Source: Phoebastria nigripes
Taxonomy: Eukaryota > Chordata > Aves > Procellariiformes > Diomedeidae
Length of the DNA stretch: 64,000 bases
Direction: 5' to 3'
Assembly (NCBI GenBank): GCA_035582835.1
Contig: JAYKAV010002775.1
Location: 370,211-434,210 of the forward strand
The position numbers were made by a program, and so were the translations under genes. How positions within the stretch are numbered: position 1 is the first letter of the stretch; each line of letters begins with the position of its first letter. Below, in pieces: positions 13,170 to 25,246 of the stretch. The notes beneath the pieces are model-generated. The model was not told where the DNA came from. It made no database searches and saw only the letters and a program-made list of their open reading frames with translations.

Positions 13170-13430
13170 TAAGTGGGCCATAAATGTTTTCAGCATGGCA
13201 CTTTACCAAGCATACGCCATAAATTACAGTCCCGTGCCGATAATAAGTCAGGTAATAGCGCCACTTTTTTGTCCTGCCAACTGCACAAAAGGTGGCAGAG
13301 AGGAGGGAGGAAGGCGGGGGGAGACGCCTATTAGCACCAGGCTGGATTTTACACGCGATGGAAAGTGTTTGTTCAGCTGGAAGTGAGAACGGTCCTTAAC
13401 CCAAGAGTACATGCTAATGAAAACAGAGTG
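13170..13430. promoter_or_regulatory. Candidate conserved enhancer-like block with HOX/CDX motifs
   Basis: GCCATAAAT occurs twice (13177-13185 and 13216-13224), followed by ATAATAAGTCAGGTAATAG, a T run and GCTAATGAAAAC near 13412. TTTATGGC and TTTAT-type sites are classic posterior HOX/CDX targets. The block is non-repetitive and stands out from its GC-rich surroundings. Conservation has not been tested. Confidence 0.3.
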
Positions 13431-16400
13431 TGCAGAAGGGGTGAGGGGCACCGGCACAGAGTGGCAATTCACGCTCCAGTGCAGGTGCGAGGGCTGCGAG
13501 GACCAGGCTTGGGTCAGAGCACCCACCGAGCATGCTTTTGCTCTGGCTGTTTCACACCTTTTGGAAACACTAATTGCAGGTTCTGCTTTGCCCTAAGGGA
13601 GAACACAGACAGGTCTGAGAGCACCCAGTGCCGTGGATTTTGGTGCAAAGCCTACTTGACAGGCTGAGTGAGGGACCTGCCCTGGCTGTTTGGGTGGGAC
13701 AGCAAGGAACCCACTCCAGCCAGAGGCCCTCTGGGCACCACACCTTCTTCTCATCCTTCACCCAGGTGGGCTCAGCCTATTCTCAGGTCTCCAGAAAGCA
13801 AAGCCATGGGATTGCAGCCTGGTCCAGCTACCTCTGCTGTGAACTCTGCAGGCCCCTCGCTGCTCCCACTCCATCACACTATGTGGTAAATGCACGCAAG
13901 ACCCAGAGCCAGCTGCGCAGGCAGAGGCACAACAGTATGAGGGACATCACTGCCCGAAAAACCAGATCCTGTTTGGCCTGGTGAAAGCCAGTAAGTCCCC
14001 TAAGAGGCAGTGCTGCATTTGGGCTGGTGCAGAGGAGTACAGGGGGAAGGAAGGGACGAAGACAACATCAGAGACAGCGCAGGGCATAAATCAAGCAACA
14101 TTTACTTATCCATCCATGTCTGTAGCATGTGACTCACCAACAGTCCCTGGAGCTTATACGATACACCTGCACTTGACAATAAACCAAACTCCTTCGAAAT
14201 CACCCTCTCAGGAAAAGCCCTGGGAAAATAAGCCATTCCCTGAGACCCCACAGGTCATCAGGCAGGCACTCCATGGCTGGAGGCAAACTGCCACATGCAA
14301 GATCCTTCTGCAATGAACTCTCTTCCTCCAGATAGTCAGGAGCTGGAAAGAGTGCCCCAAAGGTGCCCAACAGCCAGAGGGATCTCTGTGGACCTGACCC
14401 TACCAGGTATCTAATGCAACAGCAGTACCTGCAGCCAAAGCCAGATGCTAACAGGCAATCATCACACATTTTGGAATACCTGATGCAATATGCTGAGAGC
14501 GTACCACACATGGCACCACACAGCTACGTCCTGGTCCCCTCGTGGAGGAGGGGGATTAAAGTCATCCAGAAGGGAGGTTGCTAATTCCCTCCTAACAAAT
14601 CCCCTGTCCATGCCAAGAGGATCACCCAGTACCAAAAGCTAACCCTTCCCATGGTGTTCATGGTACAACAAGATGACCACCCACCCCTAGAAGGCAGGAG
14701 GTATCATAGCTGGGGAGAGGGAAGGGACAAAGAAACAGGAAAAGCTGGCGGCAACCCATCCAACCAAACGGAAAACGTAGTGTCTGCAGAGCACTTCTTG
14801 GAGCCACAGAGAAACACGTGGCCGCCTTCGCAACAGTGTCCCTTTTAGCGTCATTAAAACATCCACCAGCACTCTCCCAGTTTTGGCACCTTTGGCTTTA
14901 GCCTCACCCTCATTGCCAGGAGGAACATCAGCAACTCATCCAGAGCAGGGGAACCAGGTCTGGCTGCTGCAGGTGGAAAAGAAGGTGATCCACACCACTG
15001 GGCAAACCTCCCGTTAACATGCTGGCATGTGATATGAAAAGGATTTGCTTAATTATCCCATGGTAATTCCCAGTTTTACCCACAGGAGGTCACACTTTGC
15101 CAGGCTTATCAGCTTTCCATGCAAGCAGCTCTGCGCAAACAGCATTGCTGTGGGACCAGCAAAACCACAGTTTTATTAGCCCAGCTCAGGTTTTGGCCTA
15201 AGTCCCTTCTGCGCATCCTGGCATTCTCTGCTGATGCTCCAGCCACTCTCCTGCCCACCCTAAGAGTGCTAGCCTCCTCTCCAAGGCTGTTGGACACCCA
15301 TATGGACAGCTTTCCTGTGTGATGGCCCATTCCACCCACTCAGCCATTCCTCACTTTTGTTTCTTTTCTTGCTTTCATGTCCTTTCCCAATCCAGCCTTC
15401 CAGTCCCTCCATTGCCCCTGCCAAAAAGACTCCATTACATCCAGTGCCTTGACCATAACTCTAGCCTGGTTTCACAAGAAAATGAGAGATACACAACTGC
15501 GTGCACTGGAGAAATTTCTGTTCCAATACACTTCACGAAAATGAATGCTCAGGTGGAATAGCATCCCCACACAAAGAAANAGTTCAGTATGAGCTCAGCT
15601 GTTATTAGTCTTCGGAGAATAGAGAGAGAAGCCACCCTCAAGACACAAACCCGTAGGAAAACAGGCTTCACTGAACACTGCACTTGTGGAACTACTTATT
15701 TCATGCTACGTGAAACTTCTCAAAAACTCAGGGAAGTTGTTGATTGGCAGCCCTATAAACTAATATCCTTCATTTATCCCTAGAAAGCCCTTGCAGGCTC
15801 ATTGCCCTCAGTGCCCACGGGGTCACCAGGTCTTGCTCTTTATTTGAGCCGCTGCAGGGTTTAGTACTTAGAGCCTTAGCATTCCTTGGCTTCTGTAAAG
15901 CTGCCAGCAATGAACACCTTCCTCCAGGAACAAAAGTAGATGCATTCAAACACGTTTTCCATCAGTAATCAACCAGCTAGTCAAGCATGGTTTTCACCCT
16001 CTCTCTCACATAGTCACAGACAGTCCAACAGCCTGAATACAGGCTAATGAGGATTATTCATATGGCCATGCAGTCTCCAAGGTTTTAAGACAGCACACAG
16101 CATCCACTCTGTCCACATCACCTGCCATTTTTTCAATCTCTACTAGTCCACAGGCTGCTGTCTCCTTTTATCCTGCCATCACACAGGCCCCCCTTCTGAA
16201 AGACCTCCCCGCATTGATCTTACCTCTGTGCAGGGCTCTGCCTCCTTGAACACTATCCCCTATGGCACCTGAGTTACTGGAATGGTAAAACCATTGGGCA
16301 ATGCAGAGACCTTGGTAACAAAAGTGTCACTGTTATATTCCTAAAATATCTTGATAGTGCACCGCTGAGCATCAGTACAGAAGTCTGGAAAGAGCCTTCA

Positions 16401-16559
16401 ATTACTTCTACTTTCTGAACACCGAGAACAACTCTTTGGCTAAAGGGTATGTTCAGTTCAAACCATGGTTCACACTTCAGCAGAGAAATTCCTGAAGTCC
16501 AATCCATCTCCCTGTGCCTGGTCTTGCTTTTCTAAAGCCTGTCAATCCCTAGCTTTGTT
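13431..16559. other. Non-coding, nothing recognised
   Basis: Mixed unique sequence of intermediate GC with no exon, RNA gene or named repeat that I can identify. Confidence 0.45.
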
Positions 16560-16716
16560 CACACCATGTGAACACCTTCTCTCTGCCTCAGTTTCCCTGG
16601 AGAAACATGGGAATACCAGCACTGCTTTACCTCACAGGGGCACTGTGAGCCCAAATATACAGACTACATAGGACCCACATACTACAGTGGAAGGATGCTA
16701 TAAATACTGAAGACAG
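16560..16716 (+). repeat. MIR-like SINE relic
   Basis: CTCTCTGCCTCAGTTTCCCT, then ATGGGAATACCAGCACTG, TTACCTCACAGGGGCACTGTG and AGGATGCTATAAATACTGA follow the MIR 3' half in order (cctcagtttcc, atgggaataat, cacagggttgttgtgag, gcgctataaat). Clearly recognisable but diverged. Confidence 0.75.
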
Positions 16717-17411
16717 ATGGAAGCTTTTCATCCTCCTACAAAATCTTATCAAATACTGCCCACACTTACCTCTGTTCCCACACCTCTCCATCTACTTTCA
16801 TCCTCTTCTAAACCTGCTTTCCTTGCTAGCTCAACTTCATTTGGTGTAGGGAACATAATCCTTTCCATATGTGTAAGTGCCCTCTAGGACCCTACAGAAG
16901 CAAACACAAGTGCATGTACAATAATGCATTGTATTTCCAACTTACATTTGGATAAATGAGTGATTTTTCAGCACAGCTTCTGGAAACGGCTCTGTCATGT
17001 GCTTCCGTGACACGAGATTGTTGCTCTCCACAGCACTATCAGCCAGTCACAAGGAAACCATGAAGGAAGCACATATTAACAGGTCTGCTTAGCGCTTTCA
17101 ACCAGTTATGAGCTTAGCCATTCTTTGAAAACGGTGGGACTGCCCTGCCTTCTGAAGCACTAGCCACCGTCAGAGGCAGGGTACCCAGCACTGCCTGTCA
17201 CCACAGTGCCAGAGACCCTAACCATTTGTCCCTGGCACGATGGATGCTGTGTCTATCTTGCTACAGATCACTGCCCAGTAGCTTTAAGATAAATATGAAA
17301 AATCCTCTTAAAACCCCGTTTAAAATCCAGCTGCAATGGCTACAAGTCCTCTTTGTGTTTTATGTTTCATCATCATGTCTTGCACTTTCCTTGTGGTCCT
17401 TTGTGGTTTCT

Positions 17412-17515
17412 GTTAGATTGTAAACCTTCTGGGTAAGGGATTTGTTATCTGTTTGGCAAGAGCCTGCATTACCAAGCTGTGTACGTTTACAACGCCATAT
17501 AAAAGATTAGTACTT
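17412..17515 (+). repeat. Old SINE-like tail (MIR-related)
   Basis: TTAGATTGTAAACCTTCTGG followed by an AAGGGATTTGTTATCTGTTTG segment and CGCCATATAAAAGATTA. This resembles the 'agattgtaagct...gggcagggact...gcgctatataa' tail shared by old amniote SINEs. Family assignment is uncertain. Confidence 0.45.
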
Positions 17516-17902
17516 TATTGGTCACTTAAGCATTCCTAGTTAATAATCTTTAATGTGGCAGTTATTTATCCAATCGTAAACAGAACACTGTTGCCAAGTC
17601 AAGTCAAATAAACACTGTGGAAGACCTTCGTCTTTAAAATGAATCCATTTCTGTCCCGGCCATTTCAGGCTTTGCAAAAAAACAGTCACTTTGTTACTGA
17701 GCACAAAACTATTCAGATCTTAAAGTGTTCTTAAAGCAACAACTGTATCTAATATTTGCACTGAGCTTTTNACCTGAAGCCTCTACAAGGTTGGTAAACA
17801 GTGCAGTCTCCAGTGCAGAACCACCAGCCTGAGGCCTCCTTACCCAGCGCTGCCGTACCCAACAGCCCTGCCTGCAGCGCCAGCACGGGCCAGCACCGCC
17901 AC

Positions 17903-17999
17903 CATGCCGCCCCTCACGGCCCCCCACAATCCCCCCATCACGCCTCACAGCCCCCCCATCACCCTTCACTGCCCCTCACAGCCCCCCACAACCCCCCCA
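17903..17999. repeat. C-rich minisatellite running into the gap
   Basis: Imperfect repeats of a roughly 20-base unit of the form CCCCCCATCACNCYTCACNG, with C runs of 6-8. The array is cut by the N gap, so its true length is unknown. The opposite strand is G-rich and could form G-quadruplexes close to the presumed promoter. Confidence 0.8.
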
Positions 18000-18562
18000 N
18001 NNNNNNNNNNNNNNNNNNNNNNNNNNNNNNNNNNNNNNNNNNNNNNNNNNNNNNNNNNNNNNNNNNNNNNNNNNNNNNNNNNNNNNNNNNNNNNNNNNNN
18101 NNNNNNNNNNNNNNNNNNNNNNNNNNNNNNNNNNNNNNNNNNNNNNNNNNNNNNNNNNNNNNNNNNNNNNNNNNNNNNNNNNNNNNNNNNNNNNNNNNNN
18201 NNNNNNNNNNNNNNNNNNNNNNNNNNNNNNNNNNNNNNNNNNNNNNNNNNNNNNNNNNNNNNNNNNNNNNNNNNNNNNNNNNNNNNNNNNNNNNNNNNNN
18301 NNNNNNNNNNNNNNNNNNNNNNNNNNNNNNNNNNNNNNNNNNNNNNNNNNNNNNNNNNNNNNNNNNNNNNNNNNNNNNNNNNNNNNNNNNNNNNNNNNNN
18401 NNNNNNNNNNNNNNNNNNNNNNNNNNNNNNNNNNNNNNNNNNNNNNNNNNNNNNNNNNNNNNNNNNNNNNNNNNNNNNNNNNNNNNNNNNNNNNNNNNNN
18501 NNNNNNNNNNNNNNNNNNNNNNNNNNNNNNNNNNNNNNNNNNNNNNNNNNNNNNNNNNNNNN
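18000..18562. other. Assembly gap (563 N)
   Basis: A continuous N run between a C-rich minisatellite and a CpG island. The cause is probably extreme GC content and tandem repetition. It likely hides the TBC1D24 core promoter and most of exon 1. Confidence 0.99.
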
Positions 18563-18589
18563 GGAGGCGGCCTGACGGGCGCGGCGGCG
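18563..18589 (+). other. TBC1D24: Candidate 3' end of TBC1D24 non-coding exon 1
   Basis: A good splice donor (GGCG/GTAAGG, GT at 18590-18591) occurs 27 bases after the gap inside the CpG island. The first coding exon needs an upstream non-coding exon because it begins at a splice acceptor. If this donor is used, the rest of exon 1 lies in the gap. Other donors in the island cannot be excluded. Confidence 0.4.
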
Positions 18590-19110
18590 GTAAGGGCGGC
18601 CCCGGCGCGGCCGGGATGCGGCGGGCGCGCCTCCGCCGGCACCGGGAGCCGGCTGGGGGGGTGGAATTCGTTGCCTGGCGGCGGGACCTCGGCGGCGCCT
18701 TCCCGGCGAGCGGCCGGGCAGGGCCGGGAAGGGGGCCTGCCCCGAACCCGGCCTTCGTCGGGCCCCCTTCGCGGGCGCCGCGCTGGGACTCGCTCCCGGT
18801 GCCGGGCCGTGGGTCGCTGGCCGTGCCTGTGCGAGGCCGGCGTGGCTGGGGAGGAGCTGCCGCGGGAGGGTCGGGACGCGGCCCCGGGCCACGGTTTCCC
18901 TGGGCTCTGGTGCCCGCGGTGGCACCGGTGGCACCTCCGGGAGCGGTCGGTGTCCGAAGGAGCTGGCGCTCTCCCCTCCTCTCTGCTGTGAGCCGGCCTT
19001 GGGAGGCTTTGGATTTAGCCTTTTCGTTTGTTCCGCTGCGTGGAGACTCTCGAAGGCGTTTAAATGGCTCGTGGGTGCCTCTCGGCGTGAACGCGCAGGC
19101 CAACGCTCTG
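18563..19110 (+). promoter_or_regulatory. TBC1D24: CpG island, probable TBC1D24 promoter and first-exon region
   Basis: Immediately after the N gap the sequence is very GC-rich and dense in CpG (for example 18571-18780), decaying toward AT-rich intron after about 19.1 kb. It is the only strong CpG island upstream of the TBC1D24 coding exons. The island extends leftward into unsequenced bases, so the transcription start cannot be seen. The long open frames here on both strands are a composition effect. Confidence 0.7.
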
Positions 19111-20920
19111 CTGTTTCGCTTGCTTTTTCTGCAAAATATGTCAAGACCTGGGGGCGAGGCAAAGACGGATCCTCTGATTACTGTAATGCTCACCCAAATA
19201 CAGTTTACACTTATTCGGCCAGCTGGTCCCAATTAAAGGGGCAGTTTATATTCACAGGAAGAGCTCTCTAAACCCAAAGCTGGTGTTCTGCAGCTTCTTC
19301 CTTGAATATTTTAAAATTTCTATCACAAAAGTAAATTTTTGTTATCAGTTTATTTTCTTGTTGGTCTTTAGCTAGGAACTGCTCTCTGAAACATATATCT
19401 GCATATACAGCACATCCTTACGTGGAAGATTGCTGTTGGGGTATTGGGGCTGCCAGAATGTTATCTAACTGAACACCGGATTTAGGGTGCCCACTAGAAC
19501 TTGCCAAAATGTTCCTCGGCCTTTCTGGGCCTATGAACAGGAGAGCAAATAACCAAGTGGGCGCAGTATGCTTAGTCGACTCCAGCCCCAGCTGGTGTCC
19601 GAGGGCAGCAGGAGGGATGATATCTTGCAGGTGCTGTGTAGCTGTGATGAGAGGGAAGTGGGTGGTTTTATATTGAACTGTATTACCTTAAAACCTTGCA
19701 TTTTTATGTCTAGTTCCTACAGGAAGCTGGAGCATCTGAAAGCTTTTCTGGCTTACAGGAAATCCCAGCAGGATTGTCAGAGTATCCAGGAACACCCAGA
19801 GCACGGAAATGACATGGATCATATCTAGGGCTCTGTATTACCAGAAAAGGGAATTCCCTGTTGTTAGAATTTCCTTCTTTGTGCAATTGCTAGCAGTTAG
19901 ACCGTGTTGCAAAAGACTTCTCTCTAAGATAGTTACTTTGCAGGAACAGCACTGGTAACTCGAATCCAAAGGCTCCAGCAACATATGTCCTTTGTAATTT
20001 GCAAAATGGCTGTGGAAAGTATTGCACAATAATTAGCTATTGGGAATCTTTGTACTGAATGTCTTTTTTGTCATTAATATTTGAAAGTTTGCAGGTGTTC
20101 CTGCAAGCTAGAATCTGAACACAAGGGAAGGCAGCTTTCTGCTTCTCTTTTTTGCTGTTAATAATTAAATGCTGCCAAGTAAATGTTTCTAACAGGCTAT
20201 CTGTGGACCCGTCACATATTTAAGCACCTCTGCTCTTCCCAGCTCTCTCCTTTTATTGCCACCTTTGTTTTCTCCCCTTGGTTGTCTTTGCTTCTTCATT
20301 CTGTTAATTTGAAATCTTGAAAGAGCCTCCTTCCCCTGATCAGCCTTGTCATTTGGACTGTAAAGAAAACTGAAAAAAAAAAGCTATTCCTGCACTAAAA
20401 TTACCCTGTCCATAAATTTAAGGCAAGCAAGCAAGCAAAGCAAACCAGTCCACACTGCACATGTCTCTCACCATCTCCAACACCAAGGTTATTGCAATCT
20501 GATAATACTACCCTGGCATTTGTTTAGATCGTAAGTGCCTTTCCTTCAGTGCCGAAGCTGGATAGAGTTAGTGACAAGCAAATGATTGGCAACAGACCAT
20601 GAATTTAGTCCTTGCTATTCTTCTAGCCCTTTAGAATATACCCTGCCCTGCCTGTTAGGTTGGAGAGGCCATTAAAACTACTTGGCTGTATGGATGCATG
20701 CTCAGAAGCAGACAGATGTATGTCAACACTCAAAATAGATAAACTGTGTTAATGGTCTGAACGAAAAATAGCTATTTATATTCTATCTATACATAGCCTT
20801 GAACTGTGACTGAGAACTAAAGAACCAAAATTTCTTTCTCTAAATGTCTGCTTGTTTGGGGATGCCTTTATTGTTGGGTTTAACTGCAATATTCAGACAT
20901 GTTTGCATGGGGTATGTTGC

Positions 20921-20936
20921 GGGGGGGGGGGGGGGG
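20921..20936. repeat. Poly-G tract (16 G)
   Basis: Uninterrupted run of 16 G in intron 1. The length may be inaccurate given homopolymer sequencing errors. Confidence 0.95.
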
Positions 20937-22112
20937 TACAGTGCAGTTTGTCTAAGTAATGCTACTCTTTAGCCGTTTACTCCTTTTGTACTTGACCAGG
21001 CAGTCACGCGACCCTTCTGATACAAAAACAGACAGACCTGGTTGCACTATATTAATGATTGACTTGCTTGGAGTCCNTGTGTATTGGTGGGAATACGTGC
21101 TGGAGATGTCCAGCTGTGGAATCAACTGTTTTAAATTCTCTAAGATTAATATATGAAAGCGCTTGTATCTATGGTGTTCACACTCTTAGGCTTTATCATA
21201 TCTCATTTGTTCTCCTCTTGCTTATACTTCTAAAGTTAGAGGACAATTACCTGAGCTTTCAGACTTGTTGCAAAAGACCGTGTGTTGTTGATTCCCACTG
21301 NCTCAGGAAAGGGACTCAGAAGAAATCTCATAGACTGCCAATGTCTGTATTAATGAGCATACTTAATTGTGCTTGGGGTGTACGCAGCTACGTTATGTTA
21401 GCAAACAGGTGTAACTTTGGTGTAGCTACACCAACACTGGATTATTTTGTTATGTTTTTCAGGGGAAGACAACTTAAGGGAGAAATAACTCGTACACAAA
21501 GTTGTTGTAATGGCTGTATTTTGTANGAAACTAGAACTGGGTTATTTCAAAATCTGCTAGGCTGAATATCATTCATTTGAAAAGAAAAATAATGTTNGTC
21601 AGATTAATTCAAACTTTTCTACCTAATAGGACAAGGGCCTGGTATATCAACCCTCAGCAAGTCAGCTGATCTAAACCCATACTCCATTGCATATCTTCAG
21701 AATGTAGTTATTTTTGTTTCAGAACTGGGGATCTAAATACTGTAAGCTGCAGAGCTGGTATTCTAAAATCCCCTACCTGTGCAGCAAATACCTCTATTAG
21801 TCCTAGGAAGAGAGACGCTCTCCAGAGATTGCCTGTTTAATGCAGAATTTTGTACTTCCTGTAGAGAAGGGGGGAACACAGCAGTCAGCTACAATGAGAA
21901 TATTAGCTAAAAGCATTTATGACAAAGATGCCACAAGTAGTAATGCTGCTTGTGGTTTTAGAGACTGAAATGAGTTGTTTATGCTGTAAGCACTTTAATA
22001 ATGTGGTTAATTAGCTGCTCTTCTCTATTGTGAGGATATTTGTCCCCATGTTCTCTATACTGCAATTGCAAGTATGAAGGTTGGAAGCCGTGCAGAGGTG
22101 CAGGCAGATACC

Positions 22113-22136
22113 TTTTTTTTTTTTTTTTTTTTTTTT
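22113..22136. repeat. Poly-T tract (24 T)
   Basis: Uninterrupted T run in intron 1, followed by AAAG. No clear retroposon body adjoins it. Confidence 0.95.
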
Positions 22137-23940
22137 AAAGGTATGGAGGTCAATGGTGCACCTGATGCACATGGCTGTTGTCCAATGCATTGTTTAAAAA
22201 ACAGCCTAATTTGTTAATTTCCCCACCACCACCAACAGGGCCAGCAGAAGGGAGTAAGTCATAAGATCTATACAAGGACAAGTTCTAAGGTAAGGATTAA
22301 TAAAAGCACTTCAGTCTGGGGGGTGGAGGAGTGTTGAGGTTCTTTGTTTTGTTTGGGGTTTTTTTGGTAATATCTTCACTGTATGCAGAAAATGTTTGCT
22401 TTATAATCTGGTTCCATGCGGAGACAAGATTCCTGCTCCTGCTTTACGTTTCAATATGCCTGTAAACCCTGTCCTCCAGTTGAGAGACTTTGAATCCATT
22501 GGCCAGTGCAGTGACACTTGACAGAGGAGTAGGCATGTCAGGTATGTTAAGTCCCTTTAGGTTTACTCAGAACGAGCACATGGCTAAAGAACACCATCAA
22601 CAGCAAAGCCTATTCTTATATATCCCGTGCTCTGGCCCCTTAACTATATTAATGGCCTTCTAACAGGGCTAGTCTTCCCAAAGTTTTTCCCCTCTAGTAA
22701 GACTAGAGATTAGCAATATACACTAATAGTAAGATTATAAACTCAGCAGCCGATCTGTTGTTATAAATGCCCTTTGATTTTAAAATCATAATAAAAATTA
22801 TGGACTAGTTTGGGATTCTACATTGGTTAGTTTTTCATTATGAAATGCTGTTTCTGTACCTTTGCTGCTGCAGAGTGGGTGTTTGTTGCTACTCTTTGAC
22901 TTTGAATAGAGCATAACTTTGGAAAGACTACAGAAATAAGTATCAAAATGAAGCGATATATTGTTCAAGTTCCCTGAAATGCAACTGTTGGCATTCTGCC
23001 TGAGATTAGGTCCTCCTTTAATTGTAAAATGTATTTGGAACTGGCTTGATGTTGGTGTCTGAACTATCTCTTGTGTGTAGGATAATCTACCCTTTGTTTC
23101 AGGAAAGGGGTAATCCATTATCAGGGATACCAGATTATTGAAGCTTTTCTTCTGAGCAATCTTGGGGGAAAGGGAGAAAATCATTAGGGTTTTGCAGAGC
23201 TGGAAGAAAATAAATTCTGTATAAAATGACAGCTTTAACTTTGTAATTTTTATATGCTCATCTTACTGTAATTGGCTTTTGTTTTCCAAGAGAAAACTTC
23301 TACACCCTTAGCACTTAGTGCAGAGAATAATGAAATAGTCTGAGATGATAAGATTTTCCTACCCCGTTTTTAGCTGCCAGCTGAAATTATGGGAGCACAA
23401 AAACTTACCTTCGAATAAACAAGATCTAGTGATAGCTGCTGGTGTGAATAGAATGCACCTCCCCATTTGCTTACTACAGAGGCAAGGAGTGCATGCAGCA
23501 ATTTCCATAGGCTCACTAAGAGAGTAAGGACTTGCGTGCTCGATTAGCCCAGGTTTACTGATTCATCCGCCCATTTCCTAATTTAGGTATCCCTTAAGCT
23601 CTCCAGCACTGCCAGATTAAGGCTTTGTATATTCATATATTGCACTGGGAGGTCTTAAATCAATATAAACATGTCCTAATTTAACAGAAGAATTAAACTG
23701 GCATAAGTATCCACACTGATACTTGTGCTGCTTTGATTAAATTGTCTTTTTGTTTTGTTTTAAAGATGATGTGGGGAATTGGGGCNTTGGCCTGTTTCCT
23801 TAACAGACTTTAAATGGCACAGTTCATATTTTGAACCTTTTGCAAGAGAGAATGTACAGCGTTCATCCATGTCGACATATTTTTGATAAATGTGAATATT
23901 GTGAAGAAACTGAATTTGAGCATTAGTTTTAAAAAATGGG

Positions 23941-24024
23941 ATATATATTTGTCTATATATTGTATGTATACAATATGTATATGTACAATGCAATGTATGT
24001 TTTGTGTGTATATCTATATATATT
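23941..24024. repeat. TA-rich microsatellite
   Basis: Mixed TATA, TGTATG and TATC units, including the palindromic string GTATACAATATGTATAT. Low complexity with no recognisable element. Confidence 0.8.
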
Positions 24025-25230
24025 TGAATGGAAAGTATATTTGTATTAACAAGATACAGGCTGAGACTGCGATGAGCTAATTCTGCTTGTACATCACTTG
24101 AACAACAAAGGCTTCTCTGTAGCCTGCAGACAAGGCTCCTGATTCTACCTGGCCCAGCCTAGCGGACGTATTGTTAAATCCTACACGGAAGAGGCTACTA
24201 TTTTGTGGAACAGAAGGATAAAACCAAAAAAACCCAGTTACAGTATGGTATAGATCATGACTTGGAGAGTGCTGAGGTTGTCTGTAGGAAAGTGTATGGG
24301 GCTTTGTAAAAAGGTGTGTTCATCTCCATAAAGCAGCTTGCATTCTCTTTTCTCAGTGCGATACTAACCGCAGCAGTCTGAGGCCAGAGGGTTCCTGTTA
24401 GCTGGGGGGCTTGTTATGTTGTAGTCAGGCTGCATTACTTTTGGGACCTGCGCTCGCTGCAGTTTGGGATGCTGAGTGTTCAAGCAGCTTAGTGGTTGCA
24501 CAGGTGCACTGTCATGTAAAGACTGGCCCAGGGTAGAAACCAAACGCTTCATAAAATAAACTCCTGGGCATGCTGTTGTGATACTTGGTCGCAAAAACTA
24601 TTGAAAAAGTATAATCACGTACTGTTGAAACTGGTCAGACAGTGGGAGGAACAGGTCTAGGAGGTATGTGCTCTTTAACTTCTGAATGGTTTTCTCGTAC
24701 TAATAAACCCATAAACGTTGCCATTGTCTGTGAAATGCTTCTTGGCAAACATCTCTCTCAGAGAGTGTCTTAGAAACACCCAAGATTGCGTCTTCTACTT
24801 GTAAAAACCTACGTGTGTTTCCATTCATGCTGTCAGCTGCTGTTCTGGACCTAAAGAAACTCTAAACACATAAGAAATAAAACATGGTTACATGTACTCC
24901 TGTAGAGAAGGTTTAGATAGGAGGAAAAGAAATAAATCTGTGTTCAACATAAACAAATGCAGACATTATGTCTAAGAGGAGAACATTTCAAAGCACAGAT
25001 GTTTAAAGATATTCTTCTGCCAGTAAATGTTTGTAGTGGAGAGAGATCTACAGGTGATAGATGTCAAACTGACAGCATTCAATGCAAGAGAGCAGGAAAA
25101 TGGATTGTTTTATTGCATATGGATTTGCTACCATGTCAGAGCTTTTCACTGAAAGTTACACTGCATCTTTAGTTGTACATAGTAGACTGTACTTCCAAAT
25201 GGAGAAAGACATAAACTTTAGGGAAAGAAG

Positions 25231-25246
25231 AAAAAAAAAAAAAAAA
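25231..25246. repeat. Poly-A tract
   Basis: Sixteen A following GGGAAAGAAG in intron 1. No SINE or LINE body recognised beside it. Confidence 0.9.

Noticed and set aside
12733..13209. 158-codon minus-strand frame
   Set aside because: Includes an N and low-complexity sequence, overlaps frames on the + strand, and has no recognisable product.
17801..18991. Very long open frames on both strands through the gap
   Set aside because: They consist mainly of N translated as X plus CpG-island sequence. Both strands are open, so it is not evidence of coding.
18616..19236. 206-codon frame in the CpG island
   Set aside because: Arg/Gly/Pro-rich composition typical of GC-rich DNA, with no recognisable domain. 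Overlapping frames are open on the other strand.
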